From DAOVVL01 sp965603095 (GTDB lineage Bacteria > Pseudomonadota > Alphaproteobacteria > Rhodospirillales > Magnetovibrionaceae): a stretch of DNA of 42,964 nt. The notes beneath the pieces are model-generated. The model worked only from the letters and a program-made list of their open reading frames with translations, was not told the origin of the DNA and searched no databases. How positions within the stretch are numbered: the first letter of the stretch is position 1; the number at the start of each line of letters is the position of its first letter. The position numbers and the translations under genes were made by a program. This document shows, piece after piece, positions 17,001 through 23,990 of the stretch. The DNA is taken from NCBI GenBank assembly GCA_965603095.1, contig CBFDBQ010000011.1:1-42964 (forward strand), read 5' to 3'.

Positions 17001-20000
17001 GGACATTCACTGAAGCTGATTTAGCCACCATCGGCACCGATGGTCTAAGCCTTTTCATTCCTAACACCACAACGACAGATTTTTCCTTGAGCGCCACTGC
17101 AACGGCAACTGAGCTAAATGGCGACAGTGAATCAGCAAGCGACAGCTTCATCGTTGGCGTTGATGTGGTGGCAGTTGAACCAACCCTCAATCTGGGAGAT
17201 GGCGTTGCCAGCGGTAACGAAGACGGTGAAATTGCGCTTAATATCGATGCCCAACTTGTTGATGCCACAGATACCCTAAGCGTAACCATTTCTAATATAC
17301 CTGAAGGTTCAACCATTATTTCTGGCAGTAGCAGCTTTGTTATTGACGCCAGTGGCACCATTACACTTAGCCCCGATCAGTTGGCTGGGTTAAAAATGAC
17401 CCCACCGCAGGATTATAATGGCAGCTTTGATCTTTCGGTTACGGCTACCGCAACAGATGGTACGGCAATAGCCACCACAGCCCCTGGAACAATTTCTGTA
17501 ACTGTTGATTTCGCTCCAGATGCACCGATTGTAACCATTAGCTCAACTGGTGGCGTTGAAGACGGCACCATGACCATCGATCTTACAGCCAATATGCCGG
17601 CTGACTTTACCGAAGCTGAATCTGTTGAAACGATTACCCTGTCGGGCATTCCCGCAGGCTCAACCATTTCTGTTGGTTCCGATACGGCGGTTCTTAGTGC
17701 CGATGGCCTGACATTTAGCGTAACACTTACCCCGGACCAACTAGGCACTATCGAAGTTAACCCACCTGCCGATTGGAATGGTGAAGTTAACCTTAGTGCA
17801 ACGGCAACCACCGACGAAGGTGGTGTCGGGTCTTCTGGTACGGTAACTGTAAATGTTGATGCGGTTGATGATGCACCAACGGTTACCATTGATGGTGTAA
17901 GCGGAAACGAAGATGCTGCTATTGCACTTAATATAGATGTTGCTGACGTAGATACCGACCTTTCTGCCGTTACCGTTACAATTGGCAGCGTTCCCCCAGG
18001 GGCGGTTATTTCATATGGCACCGATGGTGCCGTTATACAGCCGCTAGAAAATGGCGATTACGAATTGCCAGCCAGCGAACTTGCAGGGCTAACCCTGACT
18101 CCACCAAAAGATTCAGATGTAAATATTGATCTTGATATTACAGCGTCATCTTCACAAGGAGTCGAAACCACCAGCACCATGACTGTAAATGTTAATGCAG
18201 TTGCAGATGTGCCCACGGTTTCTGTAACATTGGGCGAAGGCGTTGCGACAACCGGATCTGAAAATAGCTCCATGACCCTTGAAAACATGGGTAATGCCAG
18301 TGCCGGTTATGAAAACACAATCGGGTGGTACACCATGGACGCCAACGGAAGCCCGGTGTCTGGTGAAGTTATCTGGGCTGATGTTAAGCAAAGTGTGGGT
18401 GATGAATCCACCCTAGACGGTGTAGATCCTTCCACCATCGGTTTCTTCTTGATTTCCGATGGCGGCACGCAAAACCAGAACCTTGCCAATGGTGAAAACG
18501 TTACCTTCGAACAAGACAGTAGCGGCGCTTGGCAGGTTATCGATAGCAATGGTGAGACCTTGAACGCCATTCATGGCAATGGCGCGTTCTTCACCAACCA
18601 GGCGCTTAACGCTGATGGATACGACCATGAAGCTGATAGCTCTTCAATCGGCAACATGGGCTGGGAAGACTTGAACGGCGGCGGTGATCAGGATTTCAAC
18701 GACGTCAACCTGAACCTAACCACAACGTCAGAACCCGGTGGCACGGTTGAAACCACATACCCGCTGACCATTGATGCCAGCATAACTGATGCTGACCTTT
18801 CCGAAACCCTAACTGTTTCGATTGCCGGCATTCCAATTGGTTCAGTTTTGAGTTATGGCACCGATGGCGCAACCATAGAGGTTACAACAAGCGAACCTAT
18901 AACCCTTGATGCTAATCAGCTAGCTGGATTGAACTTGACGGTTCCCGGTTCGGTTACCACAGACTTTGAACTGGACGTGACGGCCACCGCAACCGAGCCT
19001 AATGGCAGCACCGCAACATCAGACGCACAAACGGTTGAAGTTGTGGTTGATACACCGCCATCTGAAGATGCAGTTGCTCAAGATCCAACTCTCGAAATGA
19101 ATATTTCCGGACCAATTGAATTTGGGAAAGACGGAGATAATGACGGAGCAAACAACGGATGGGGCAATGGAGATCAAGATGCTCCGGGCAATTCTGGTTC
19201 GAGCAACAATGCAGAAAATTACGATCAGTATGGCGCAGCTACTGACGATAAATTATCCTCCAGAGGAGGAAGTGATACATTATATGGTGGCGCCGGTAAT
19301 GATGAAATTAAGGGCGGCGGTGGAAACGATACCCTTTATGGCGGTTCCGACAGTGATAAGCTGAAAGGCGACGATGGTAGCGACATACTTTATGGCGGTT
19401 CCGGTAATGACACCCTTGAGGGCGGCAAGGGCGACGACACCCTTATCGGCGGTGAAGGAAATGACTACCTCAAGGGTGGAAGCGGCCAAGATACTATGGT
19501 TCTTTCCGGTTCTCAGGATGATTACCGCATTACCGAATTGGGCGATAGCGGCACCTATGTGGTTGAACATACCGGTGGTGACCGTAGCGACGGTATCGAT
19601 CTGGTTAAAGACGTTGAATTTGTCCAATTTGATAATTACGGTGATAGTGACTCCATAACAATGAATATGGAAACAGCCGAGACATCCAGCATCGATGGCA
19701 TTTCAGATCATGCCCATCATGCTAATATTTATGATATTTCGTTTAGCGCCTCAACCAATGATACCGACGGTTCGGAACAAATTTCCAGTATTACAATTTC
19801 GGGCGTTCCAAATGGTGCCGGACTTTCTTCTGGTACCGACAACGGTGATGGGTCATGGACATTAAATTCCGATCAGATGGATAACCTTACGCTTATATCT
19901 GATGAAGACGTGTCCGAAGATGGGTTTACACTTAACGTGTCGGTAACATCAACCGAGCTTGATGGCGGCGATACTGCAACAACTGACTTTAACGTCATGT

Positions 20001-20218
20001 TTGCAGATAACGATACGTTGGAAGTTGATGGTGTGGAATATGACCTCAGCGAATTAAACGAAGGCGATTCTGTTGACATGTCTGCAAGCGGTGATGTTCT
20101 TGGAACAACCGCACCGGCAAATGTGGTTGATGACCTTAATGATGTTAGGGCAGATTCTGGTTATACGGTTACCGATGATGGAGGCGACGTTACCATTGTC
20201 GATATACCCGATAATTGA
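14072..20218 (+). CDS. Giant FecR/cadherin-like/DUF4114/RTX adhesin, predicted type I secretion substrate
   Basis: A 2048-residue acidic protein without a Sec signal; AAGG precedes the ATG. Order: N-terminal segment (1-108); FecR-like domain (about 110-285); helical EAKAE repeats (327-341); a TAAG motif at 354-357; Glu-Pro-rich linkers (394-426). About eight cadherin-like repeats of roughly 110 residues follow, two of them identical (771-887 and 1265-1381). One repeat (from about 890) carries a glycine-rich insert. A DUF4114-like segment (about 1388-1556, with GGGDQDFNDVNL), another repeat, and about nine RTX nonapeptides (1725-1810) come next, then a C-terminal part after the RTX. The design matches surface adhesins held by an N-terminal retention domain. 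TAAG is the site cut by LapG in Pseudomonas LapA. Confidence 0.9.
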   Translation: MATLDTSGTQGTPVSADAFSVDVSSGNPVTIPEGLNPATADYVHEGPDLVMNWPDGSQVVVTDYFMAEDQPSLISTDGAQINGDVATRLAGSATPGQVAQVGEGVAEQPIGQVETLSGTVIVIRADGTRVEIKAGDSVYQGDILESSDDGAIGVVLADETTFSMAENGRMVLDEMVFDPGTQEGSVSLSVMQGVFTFVSGQVAKTDPDAMTLNTPVATIGIRGTQVGIDIADGKEMKIALMEEADGFVGEVVISNNAGVSVLNGANEFSSISSFNLPPTEVTVMSKAELVSSFGRALHSMPTPEGGNVNNYGIETKEDIQKVVEEAKAEEAKAEEAKAEEEVTSGVEDLADFETAAGGDDVPPPAADIALTVAADAAADAVLDVQATGDETPPEPEPEPEPEPVVNSAPQSVYVAPAPEPEPEPEPIPTVVTVTAVVEPDPTAADTTASTVDTVDEGGTVALNIDATVTQGEGTIETITVSGLEGATLSSGTDDGTGTVTLSPLELADLTLTADADSLADINLTVTATTNDGVTATDTVVVDVVPVGDAPTITVDVPSINMLEDGDAVDLNITVSDPNANEAVNSVTITGVNGATLSAGIDNGDGTWTLTPGQLTGLQLTPSTDWNGSVNIGVSATTDQGGSATVTDAVTVNVGAVADAPIATITPDMATEDAPFALNITAEMPAGTNHVVQAVTISGVPAGAVISNGTDGDIISTGPDQVITLSVDQLANYTMQTPADFNGTVSGLTVTATSDDNNASDTTTTNVTVGATDDAPTVTIDGVSGNEDAAIALNIDVADVDTDLSAVTVTIGSVPPGAVISYGTDGAVIQPLENGDYELPASELAGLTLTPPKDSDVNIDLDITASSSQGVETTSTMTVNVNAVADVPTVSIDVGTPTVNEAGGVPGWGHGDNGQAHYGPPGQGGNSGNGGEGGQVYPVDLQAALADTDGSETLSVTISGVPTGGELSVGTDNGGGSWTFTEADLATIGTDGLSLFIPNTTTTDFSLSATATATELNGDSESASDSFIVGVDVVAVEPTLNLGDGVASGNEDGEIALNIDAQLVDATDTLSVTISNIPEGSTIISGSSSFVIDASGTITLSPDQLAGLKMTPPQDYNGSFDLSVTATATDGTAIATTAPGTISVTVDFAPDAPIVTISSTGGVEDGTMTIDLTANMPADFTEAESVETITLSGIPAGSTISVGSDTAVLSADGLTFSVTLTPDQLGTIEVNPPADWNGEVNLSATATTDEGGVGSSGTVTVNVDAVDDAPTVTIDGVSGNEDAAIALNIDVADVDTDLSAVTVTIGSVPPGAVISYGTDGAVIQPLENGDYELPASELAGLTLTPPKDSDVNIDLDITASSSQGVETTSTMTVNVNAVADVPTVSVTLGEGVATTGSENSSMTLENMGNASAGYENTIGWYTMDANGSPVSGEVIWADVKQSVGDESTLDGVDPSTIGFFLISDGGTQNQNLANGENVTFEQDSSGAWQVIDSNGETLNAIHGNGAFFTNQALNADGYDHEADSSSIGNMGWEDLNGGGDQDFNDVNLNLTTTSEPGGTVETTYPLTIDASITDADLSETLTVSIAGIPIGSVLSYGTDGATIEVTTSEPITLDANQLAGLNLTVPGSVTTDFELDVTATATEPNGSTATSDAQTVEVVVDTPPSEDAVAQDPTLEMNISGPIEFGKDGDNDGANNGWGNGDQDAPGNSGSSNNAENYDQYGAATDDKLSSRGGSDTLYGGAGNDEIKGGGGNDTLYGGSDSDKLKGDDGSDILYGGSGNDTLEGGKGDDTLIGGEGNDYLKGGSGQDTMVLSGSQDDYRITELGDSGTYVVEHTGGDRSDGIDLVKDVEFVQFDNYGDSDSITMNMETAETSSIDGISDHAHHANIYDISFSASTNDTDGSEQISSITISGVPNGAGLSSGTDNGDGSWTLNSDQMDNLTLISDEDVSEDGFTLNVSVTSTELDGGDTATTDFNVMFADNDTLEVDGVEYDLSELNEGDSVDMSASGDVLGTTAPANVVDDLNDVRADSGYTVTDDGGDVTIVDIPDN
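15041..15085 (+). repeat. Three tandem 15-base units inside the adhesin gene
   Basis: The unit GAAGAAGCAAAAGCC occurs three times in perfect tandem and encodes EEAKA repeats. It forms a short charged helix between the FecR-like domain and the TAAG motif, and could vary in copy number by slippage without breaking the frame. Confidence 0.95.
16384..16731 (+). repeat. Copy A of a 348-base direct repeat in the adhesin gene
   Basis: This stretch appears identical by eye to 17866-18213, at an offset of 1482 bases. It encodes one complete 116-residue cadherin-like domain (about 771-887). Other repeats in the protein match it only loosely, so this pair is recent or is kept alike by gene conversion. 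Confidence 0.9.
17866..18213 (+). repeat. Copy B of the 348-base direct repeat in the adhesin gene
   Basis: Second copy of the unit at 16384-16731; the flanking bases differ on both sides (T instead of C before, C instead of A after). Three diverged domains lie between the copies. Recombination between them would delete 1482 bases in frame. Confidence 0.9.
19246..19500 (+). other. RTX calcium-binding nonapeptide block within the adhesin
   Basis: About nine units of the form GGxGxDxLx are encoded in a row (for example GGAGNDEIK, GGSGNDTLE and GGEGNDYLK). RTX blocks bind Ca and fold after export by type I secretion. Here about 230 residues follow the block, including one more cadherin-like unit, so the secretion signal is expected in the last part of the protein. 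Confidence 0.92.
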
Positions 20219-20273
20219 TGAAGCGATGATTTAAATTTATTATACAACCTCTATTCGCCAGATTGAGGTAAAT

Positions 20274-20314
20274 AAAAAAGGCGGTTACCGATTTTTCGGT
20301 TTCCGCCTTTTTTT
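20274..20314. terminator. Bidirectional terminator between two convergent genes
   Basis: GGCGG (20280-20284) pairs with CCGCC (20303-20307) and ACCG with CGGT inside. Six A precede and seven T follow the stem, so it can stop transcription from either side. It separates the adhesin gene from the convergent Cache-PAS-HD gene. Confidence 0.92.
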
Positions 20315-20338
20315 ATGTCTGGCCGAGGGGTAGGGTTG

Positions 20339-22534
20339 TTATGCCCCGTCGTTTTGTGGGCGCTCACGATAATGCGACCATTTTTCTTTGCCATCACGGT
20401 TTTCCAGGAAATTGACCAATGCAGAAACTGATTTGCGGTCAAACTTGGTTCCGGTTTCACTAAGTAAAATATCTGAAACTTTCTCAAAGGTCATGGCATC
20501 ACGGTATGCGCGTGCGCTAACCATACCTACGAAAGCATTGGCAACCGCCAAAATACGGGCAGTCGGCAGTATGGCATCATCGCCAAGGGCCAACGGGCCT
20601 TTGCCATCAATAGTTTCGCCCATTTCGCGGATAGTCTGAACAACCGGTCCTTCAAACGACACATCTTCCAATAAATCAGCGCTTACTAGATAGCTGTTCA
20701 TTAGCGTCTTGCGTTCATCATCGGAAAGATCGCCGGTTCTGGTCAACAGTTCCGACGGTATAAATATTTTGCCCAAATTCATCAGGCTGCCTGATATATC
20801 AACTGTCTTTGCGGTAATTTCATCCGTCGCCATTTCTTCGGCAATTGCTTTTGCAACCTCTGCCACGCGCGATGAATGGTGCGAAGAAAATGGATCACGC
20901 CTATCAACCACGCTTACCAACGTATTGATAAGTTGGCGTAGCATTTTTTCATTACGTCTGCGCTCATGGGTTAGCTCGGTAATGTCATCTAAAATCATCA
21001 ATACCCCGGGTGGGTGTTCGCTATCGCCACGCAACGGAATGTGTTCTGATTTAATAACCATTAGGTCTTCATCGTTACCGTCTTCACCGAAAACATTTAT
21101 ATGTTGTTCACGACTAGCAACCCTGTCGTCCGATGCGGCAAAGTTTTTAAGCACCACTTCATTTATATCGGCATAAACTTGCGCCTTTATGGGCCCAATT
21201 ACCGATGCCATGGTTTTTCCCAGCATATCAGCGGCAGGGATACCAGCCTCATCAGCGGCCGGTTCGTTGGCATAGGTGTATGCTGTGGTCCCATCAACCG
21301 CAACAATTCCGGTTGGCTGTGAATTTGATATCAAATCCATAAATTTGCTTAAGTTTTCAAACCGTTCCGATGAACGACGGAAATTTTCCGCCGCCTGTGT
21401 CGCCCGAAGCGAGCTTCCGTGTTTCCACACCGCAAAAATAGCAACGGTTACGCCGACAATAATCAGCGTAAACACTGTTATCAGGGTATTTAACCTAGTT
21501 TCTGTTTCGGCCATGGCTTCAGATTGGTTTATTTTTCTAACCAAAACCCATGGAACGCTGGCAATTGGCCGAGATACCATTAAAACCTCATCACCGGTGT
21601 AATCCCGCTTAACAGCAAAACCACCTGGTTTTTGGATGGCATAGGCTACATCAAGATCTGGCGTATCAGCGCTGAGCGCACGTTTTAGCGGTGCAGTTCC
21701 ATCTTTTAGAGGGCTTAAATATTCGATTGTGGTGCCACTCTTGTCGGTGTCGGGGCGAACCAAATATGTTTCCGATGTTTCTGCGGTTTCACCCGGCTGT
21801 ACAAGTTTTTTAAACAGGCCGTCATCAACAACCCGCAAACCAACAACCGCGCCAATTCCTTTGGCACCTGATTGGTCATCTTGAACGCCATAAACAGGTA
21901 TAACAAACCCTATGGTTGGAAGATTGGATGCGCCCATATATATATCTATCACCGTTGGCTCACCTTTAAGGGCCCGAGCAACAGCTTCGCGAACATTGGT
22001 CGAAAGGGGTGGCATGCTGGGTGAGCTTGTTATTGGCTTTCCCTGTGCATTGACCAGACCAATGCCTGCAACACCAGCACGTTCAACGTTGGCTGAAATT
22101 TCGGCGGCCTCAACCGGGGGCTTAAAACCACTGCGTTCGGCAATTGCGGTTAATACGTTTCTTAGGAATTGTGTTTCTGCACTGCCGTCGCTGGCAAAGG
22201 GATCGTTATTGTTGGCTTTTTTTGGTGCCGTTAATTCGGTCATATAAAGCTGTAATGAGGCATTTTCAGAAAGCTCGCGCATAACCGAAAAATTGTCTTC
22301 AATCCATTGATTGACCGCAGCCGACCTTGAATCAGCCACAATGCCAATTCGTACCTGCCATTGCTGTATATCGCGGGCGCGTTCATTTTCAACAAACTTG
22401 AATGCAAAAAAAACAGCACCTACAACTGCCACAACCAGCCCGGCCATTACCCCAGCCGCTTTTAAGTTAACGTTTCGCTTTGCATTAGGTTGCAGGGTGT
22501 TTTCCACTGCACCTTCTGAGGCATCTATACTCAC
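20339..22534 (-). CDS. Membrane sensor: periplasmic Cache-like domain, PAS and degenerate HD-GYP domain
   Basis: A 731-residue protein with a GTG start after a GGGGGAAAG box. TM1 is about 26-48, a large periplasmic Cache-like domain 50-345, TM2 349-370, PAS 393-520, and an HD-GYP-like domain 530-712. The HD-GYP fold is clear (HHSSRVAEVAKAIAEE, LGKIFIP, PTARILAVANAF), but metal ligands are lost. The HD of HDIGK is Met585-Asn586, the next His is Tyr615, the HH of HHE is Met638-Gly639, the late Asp is Asn666, and GYP is disrupted. It is thus unlikely to hydrolyse c-di-GMP and may act as a receptor. It is divergent from the LapG-like gene and convergent with the adhesin. Confidence 0.85.
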   Translation of the reverse strand: MSIDASEGAVENTLQPNAKRNVNLKAAGVMAGLVVAVVGAVFFAFKFVENERARDIQQWQVRIGIVADSRSAAVNQWIEDNFSVMRELSENASLQLYMTELTAPKKANNNDPFASDGSAETQFLRNVLTAIAERSGFKPPVEAAEISANVERAGVAGIGLVNAQGKPITSSPSMPPLSTNVREAVARALKGEPTVIDIYMGASNLPTIGFVIPVYGVQDDQSGAKGIGAVVGLRVVDDGLFKKLVQPGETAETSETYLVRPDTDKSGTTIEYLSPLKDGTAPLKRALSADTPDLDVAYAIQKPGGFAVKRDYTGDEVLMVSRPIASVPWVLVRKINQSEAMAETETRLNTLITVFTLIIVGVTVAIFAVWKHGSSLRATQAAENFRRSSERFENLSKFMDLISNSQPTGIVAVDGTTAYTYANEPAADEAGIPAADMLGKTMASVIGPIKAQVYADINEVVLKNFAASDDRVASREQHINVFGEDGNDEDLMVIKSEHIPLRGDSEHPPGVLMILDDITELTHERRRNEKMLRQLINTLVSVVDRRDPFSSHHSSRVAEVAKAIAEEMATDEITAKTVDISGSLMNLGKIFIPSELLTRTGDLSDDERKTLMNSYLVSADLLEDVSFEGPVVQTIREMGETIDGKGPLALGDDAILPTARILAVANAFVGMVSARAYRDAMTFEKVSDILLSETGTKFDRKSVSALVNFLENRDGKEKWSHYRERPQNDGA

Positions 22535-22737
22535 TTTTCTTTCCCCCGATATTTTTATCTAACCCTTATTTGCAATCCTAGCGGGTTGGTTGCTTTAGCG
22601 CAAAAGGGTTTACCTTCACCTCTGCAGTATACCCATAATACACTGAAAATAAACGATTAATGGGCATATTGCTGTATCATAAATTGGAACCTATACTTGT
22701 TTGAACAGGACTTTATTGCAGGTCCTTTGGGGTGCAG

Positions 22738-23463
22738 ATGACACATACACAAAATAGAATAATCGATACATTTAAGCTGAGCGCATCTAGCCGCGGCCAC
22801 AATGTATGCTTTTTTGCGCAAGCTATTTTGGCAATAGCCATTGTTGCGGGCATTGTTTTTTCTAGTTTTTCACCTGCATTAGCTGGGGTAGCACCAAGTT
22901 TTTTTAGCTCTACCGAGGAAGCAAACACCGACCTTTCACCATTTAAAAAATGGACAGCGGCGTTGGAAAAGTATTCCAAGGAAGTGGCGGCCAAAAAAGC
23001 CGGGCCATGCGACGGAAAGGAACTTAATTCATGCTCTTATGGCAAGTGGATGTCGTTTCTTGCCGGCATTAAAGACAAAGATGTAGCAACCAAAATACGC
23101 GAGGTGAACAATTACATGAACCGCGCGCCATATGTTACTGATAATCAAAATTGGGGAACCAAAGATTATTGGTCATCACCGGGTGAATTTATGGCTAAAT
23201 TTGGAGACTGCGAAGATTTTGCCATTGCTAAGTACATGTCATTGAGAAAATTAGGATTTAAAGAACAGGACATGCGCGTAGTGGCCGTTAAGGATATGAA
23301 CCTAAAAGTCGGCCATGTGGTTCTTGTGATTTTTCTTGGCGGAAAATCATACGTTATGGACAACCAAATAAAAGATGTTATCTCGACCGCAAAGATACTT
23401 CATTACGTTCCGGTTTTTTCCATCAACGCAAAATCGTGGTGGAAACACATACCGGCATCATAG
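22738..23463 (+). CDS. LapG-like periplasmic cysteine protease (bacterial transglutaminase-like, C93)
   Basis: The ATG at 22738 gives 241 residues; a GTG six bases earlier is possible. A hydrophobic segment with a likely cleavage after PALA (about residue 49) directs it to the periplasm. The catalytic triad is visible: Cys158 in GDCEDFAIAKY, His193 in GHVVL and Asp208 in VMDNQ. Both acidic residues around the cysteine (GDCED), which bind Ca in Pseudomonas LapG, are kept. LapG clips large adhesins at TAAG-like sites and releases them from the cell surface. The TAAG-bearing adhesin encoded 2.5 kb away is the obvious substrate. Confidence 0.88.
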   Translation: MTHTQNRIIDTFKLSASSRGHNVCFFAQAILAIAIVAGIVFSSFSPALAGVAPSFFSSTEEANTDLSPFKKWTAALEKYSKEVAAKKAGPCDGKELNSCSYGKWMSFLAGIKDKDVATKIREVNNYMNRAPYVTDNQNWGTKDYWSSPGEFMAKFGDCEDFAIAKYMSLRKLGFKEQDMRVVAVKDMNLKVGHVVLVIFLGGKSYVMDNQIKDVISTAKILHYVPVFSINAKSWWKHIPAS

Positions 23464-23522
23464 GCACATATCATAGGCTCACGTCTTAAGGCCCAATATA
23501 ATGATACCTATGATTTATGTGC
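23464..23522. repeat. Imperfect inverted repeat between two convergent genes
   Basis: GCACATA-T-CATAGG (23464-23477) is complementary to CCTATG-ATT-TATGTGC (23507-23522), 13 pairs in all, with a 29-base loop. It starts right after the stop of the LapG-like gene and runs into the end of the minus-strand small gene. There is no T-run; it could protect both mRNA 3' ends. Confidence 0.7.
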
Positions 23523-23781
23523 GTCGATCTGCGTCTGTGCGTCGAGACGAGCTTTGCCGCCTGCCTTCGTCTCTGCGTTCTTGTTCTGAGCGGCGCTCTG
23601 AGTTTGAGCGAAATTCGCTACCGGCGTGACTAGCTTTTAAAGCTCTTCTGTTAGCAGTTTCCCTGCGGCTACTGCCTGAACGTCTTTCTTCTTCTAGACG
23701 GCGACTATCTTCATCGCGACGCTCGCTTTTACTGCGCGCGTCATCACCGCCTGGTGCGGCCATATTCATTGGTGTGCTCAT
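23515..23781 (-). CDS. Small Arg/Glu/Ser-rich protein of unknown function
   Basis: An 88-residue protein that begins MSTPMNMAAPGGDD and is then almost entirely Arg, Ser, Glu and Asp in repeating RR pairs (SERRDEDSRR, ERRSEQERRDEGRR, SSRRTDADRR). GAGGAA lies at the right distance before the ATG, which supports translation. The composition suggests disorder or a charged helix and possible nucleic-acid or protein binding. No family is recognised. Convergent with the LapG-like gene. A chance frame is possible but less likely given the SD and the regular RR periodicity. Confidence 0.6.
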   Translation of the reverse strand: MSTPMNMAAPGGDDARSKSERRDEDSRRLEEERRSGSSRRETANRRALKASHAGSEFRSNSERRSEQERRDEGRRQSSSRRTDADRRT

Positions 23782-23990
23782 TGTTAGTAATTCCTCGGCT
23801 ATTTAGTTTTTTCCAAATAGCGCCCCATAACATAATATGCATTATCACAGTTTTGTGAATAGCGGGCAAGGTACTAGAATAAAATAAACTTCTGGTGATT
23901 TGCCTCAATCTGGCTACATTTCACCCGGATTTAAATATAGGCATCATCCTTTTGGACTAGCCTCATCTATGGGTAAGCACAAAGCAACAC

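Noticed and set aside
15307..18288. Several long minus-strand open frames of up to 202 codons inside the adhesin gene
   Set aside because: They are antisense shadows of Thr/Val/Ala-rich repeats; the identical domain copies give identical shadow frames, and none has an SD or a recognisable fold.
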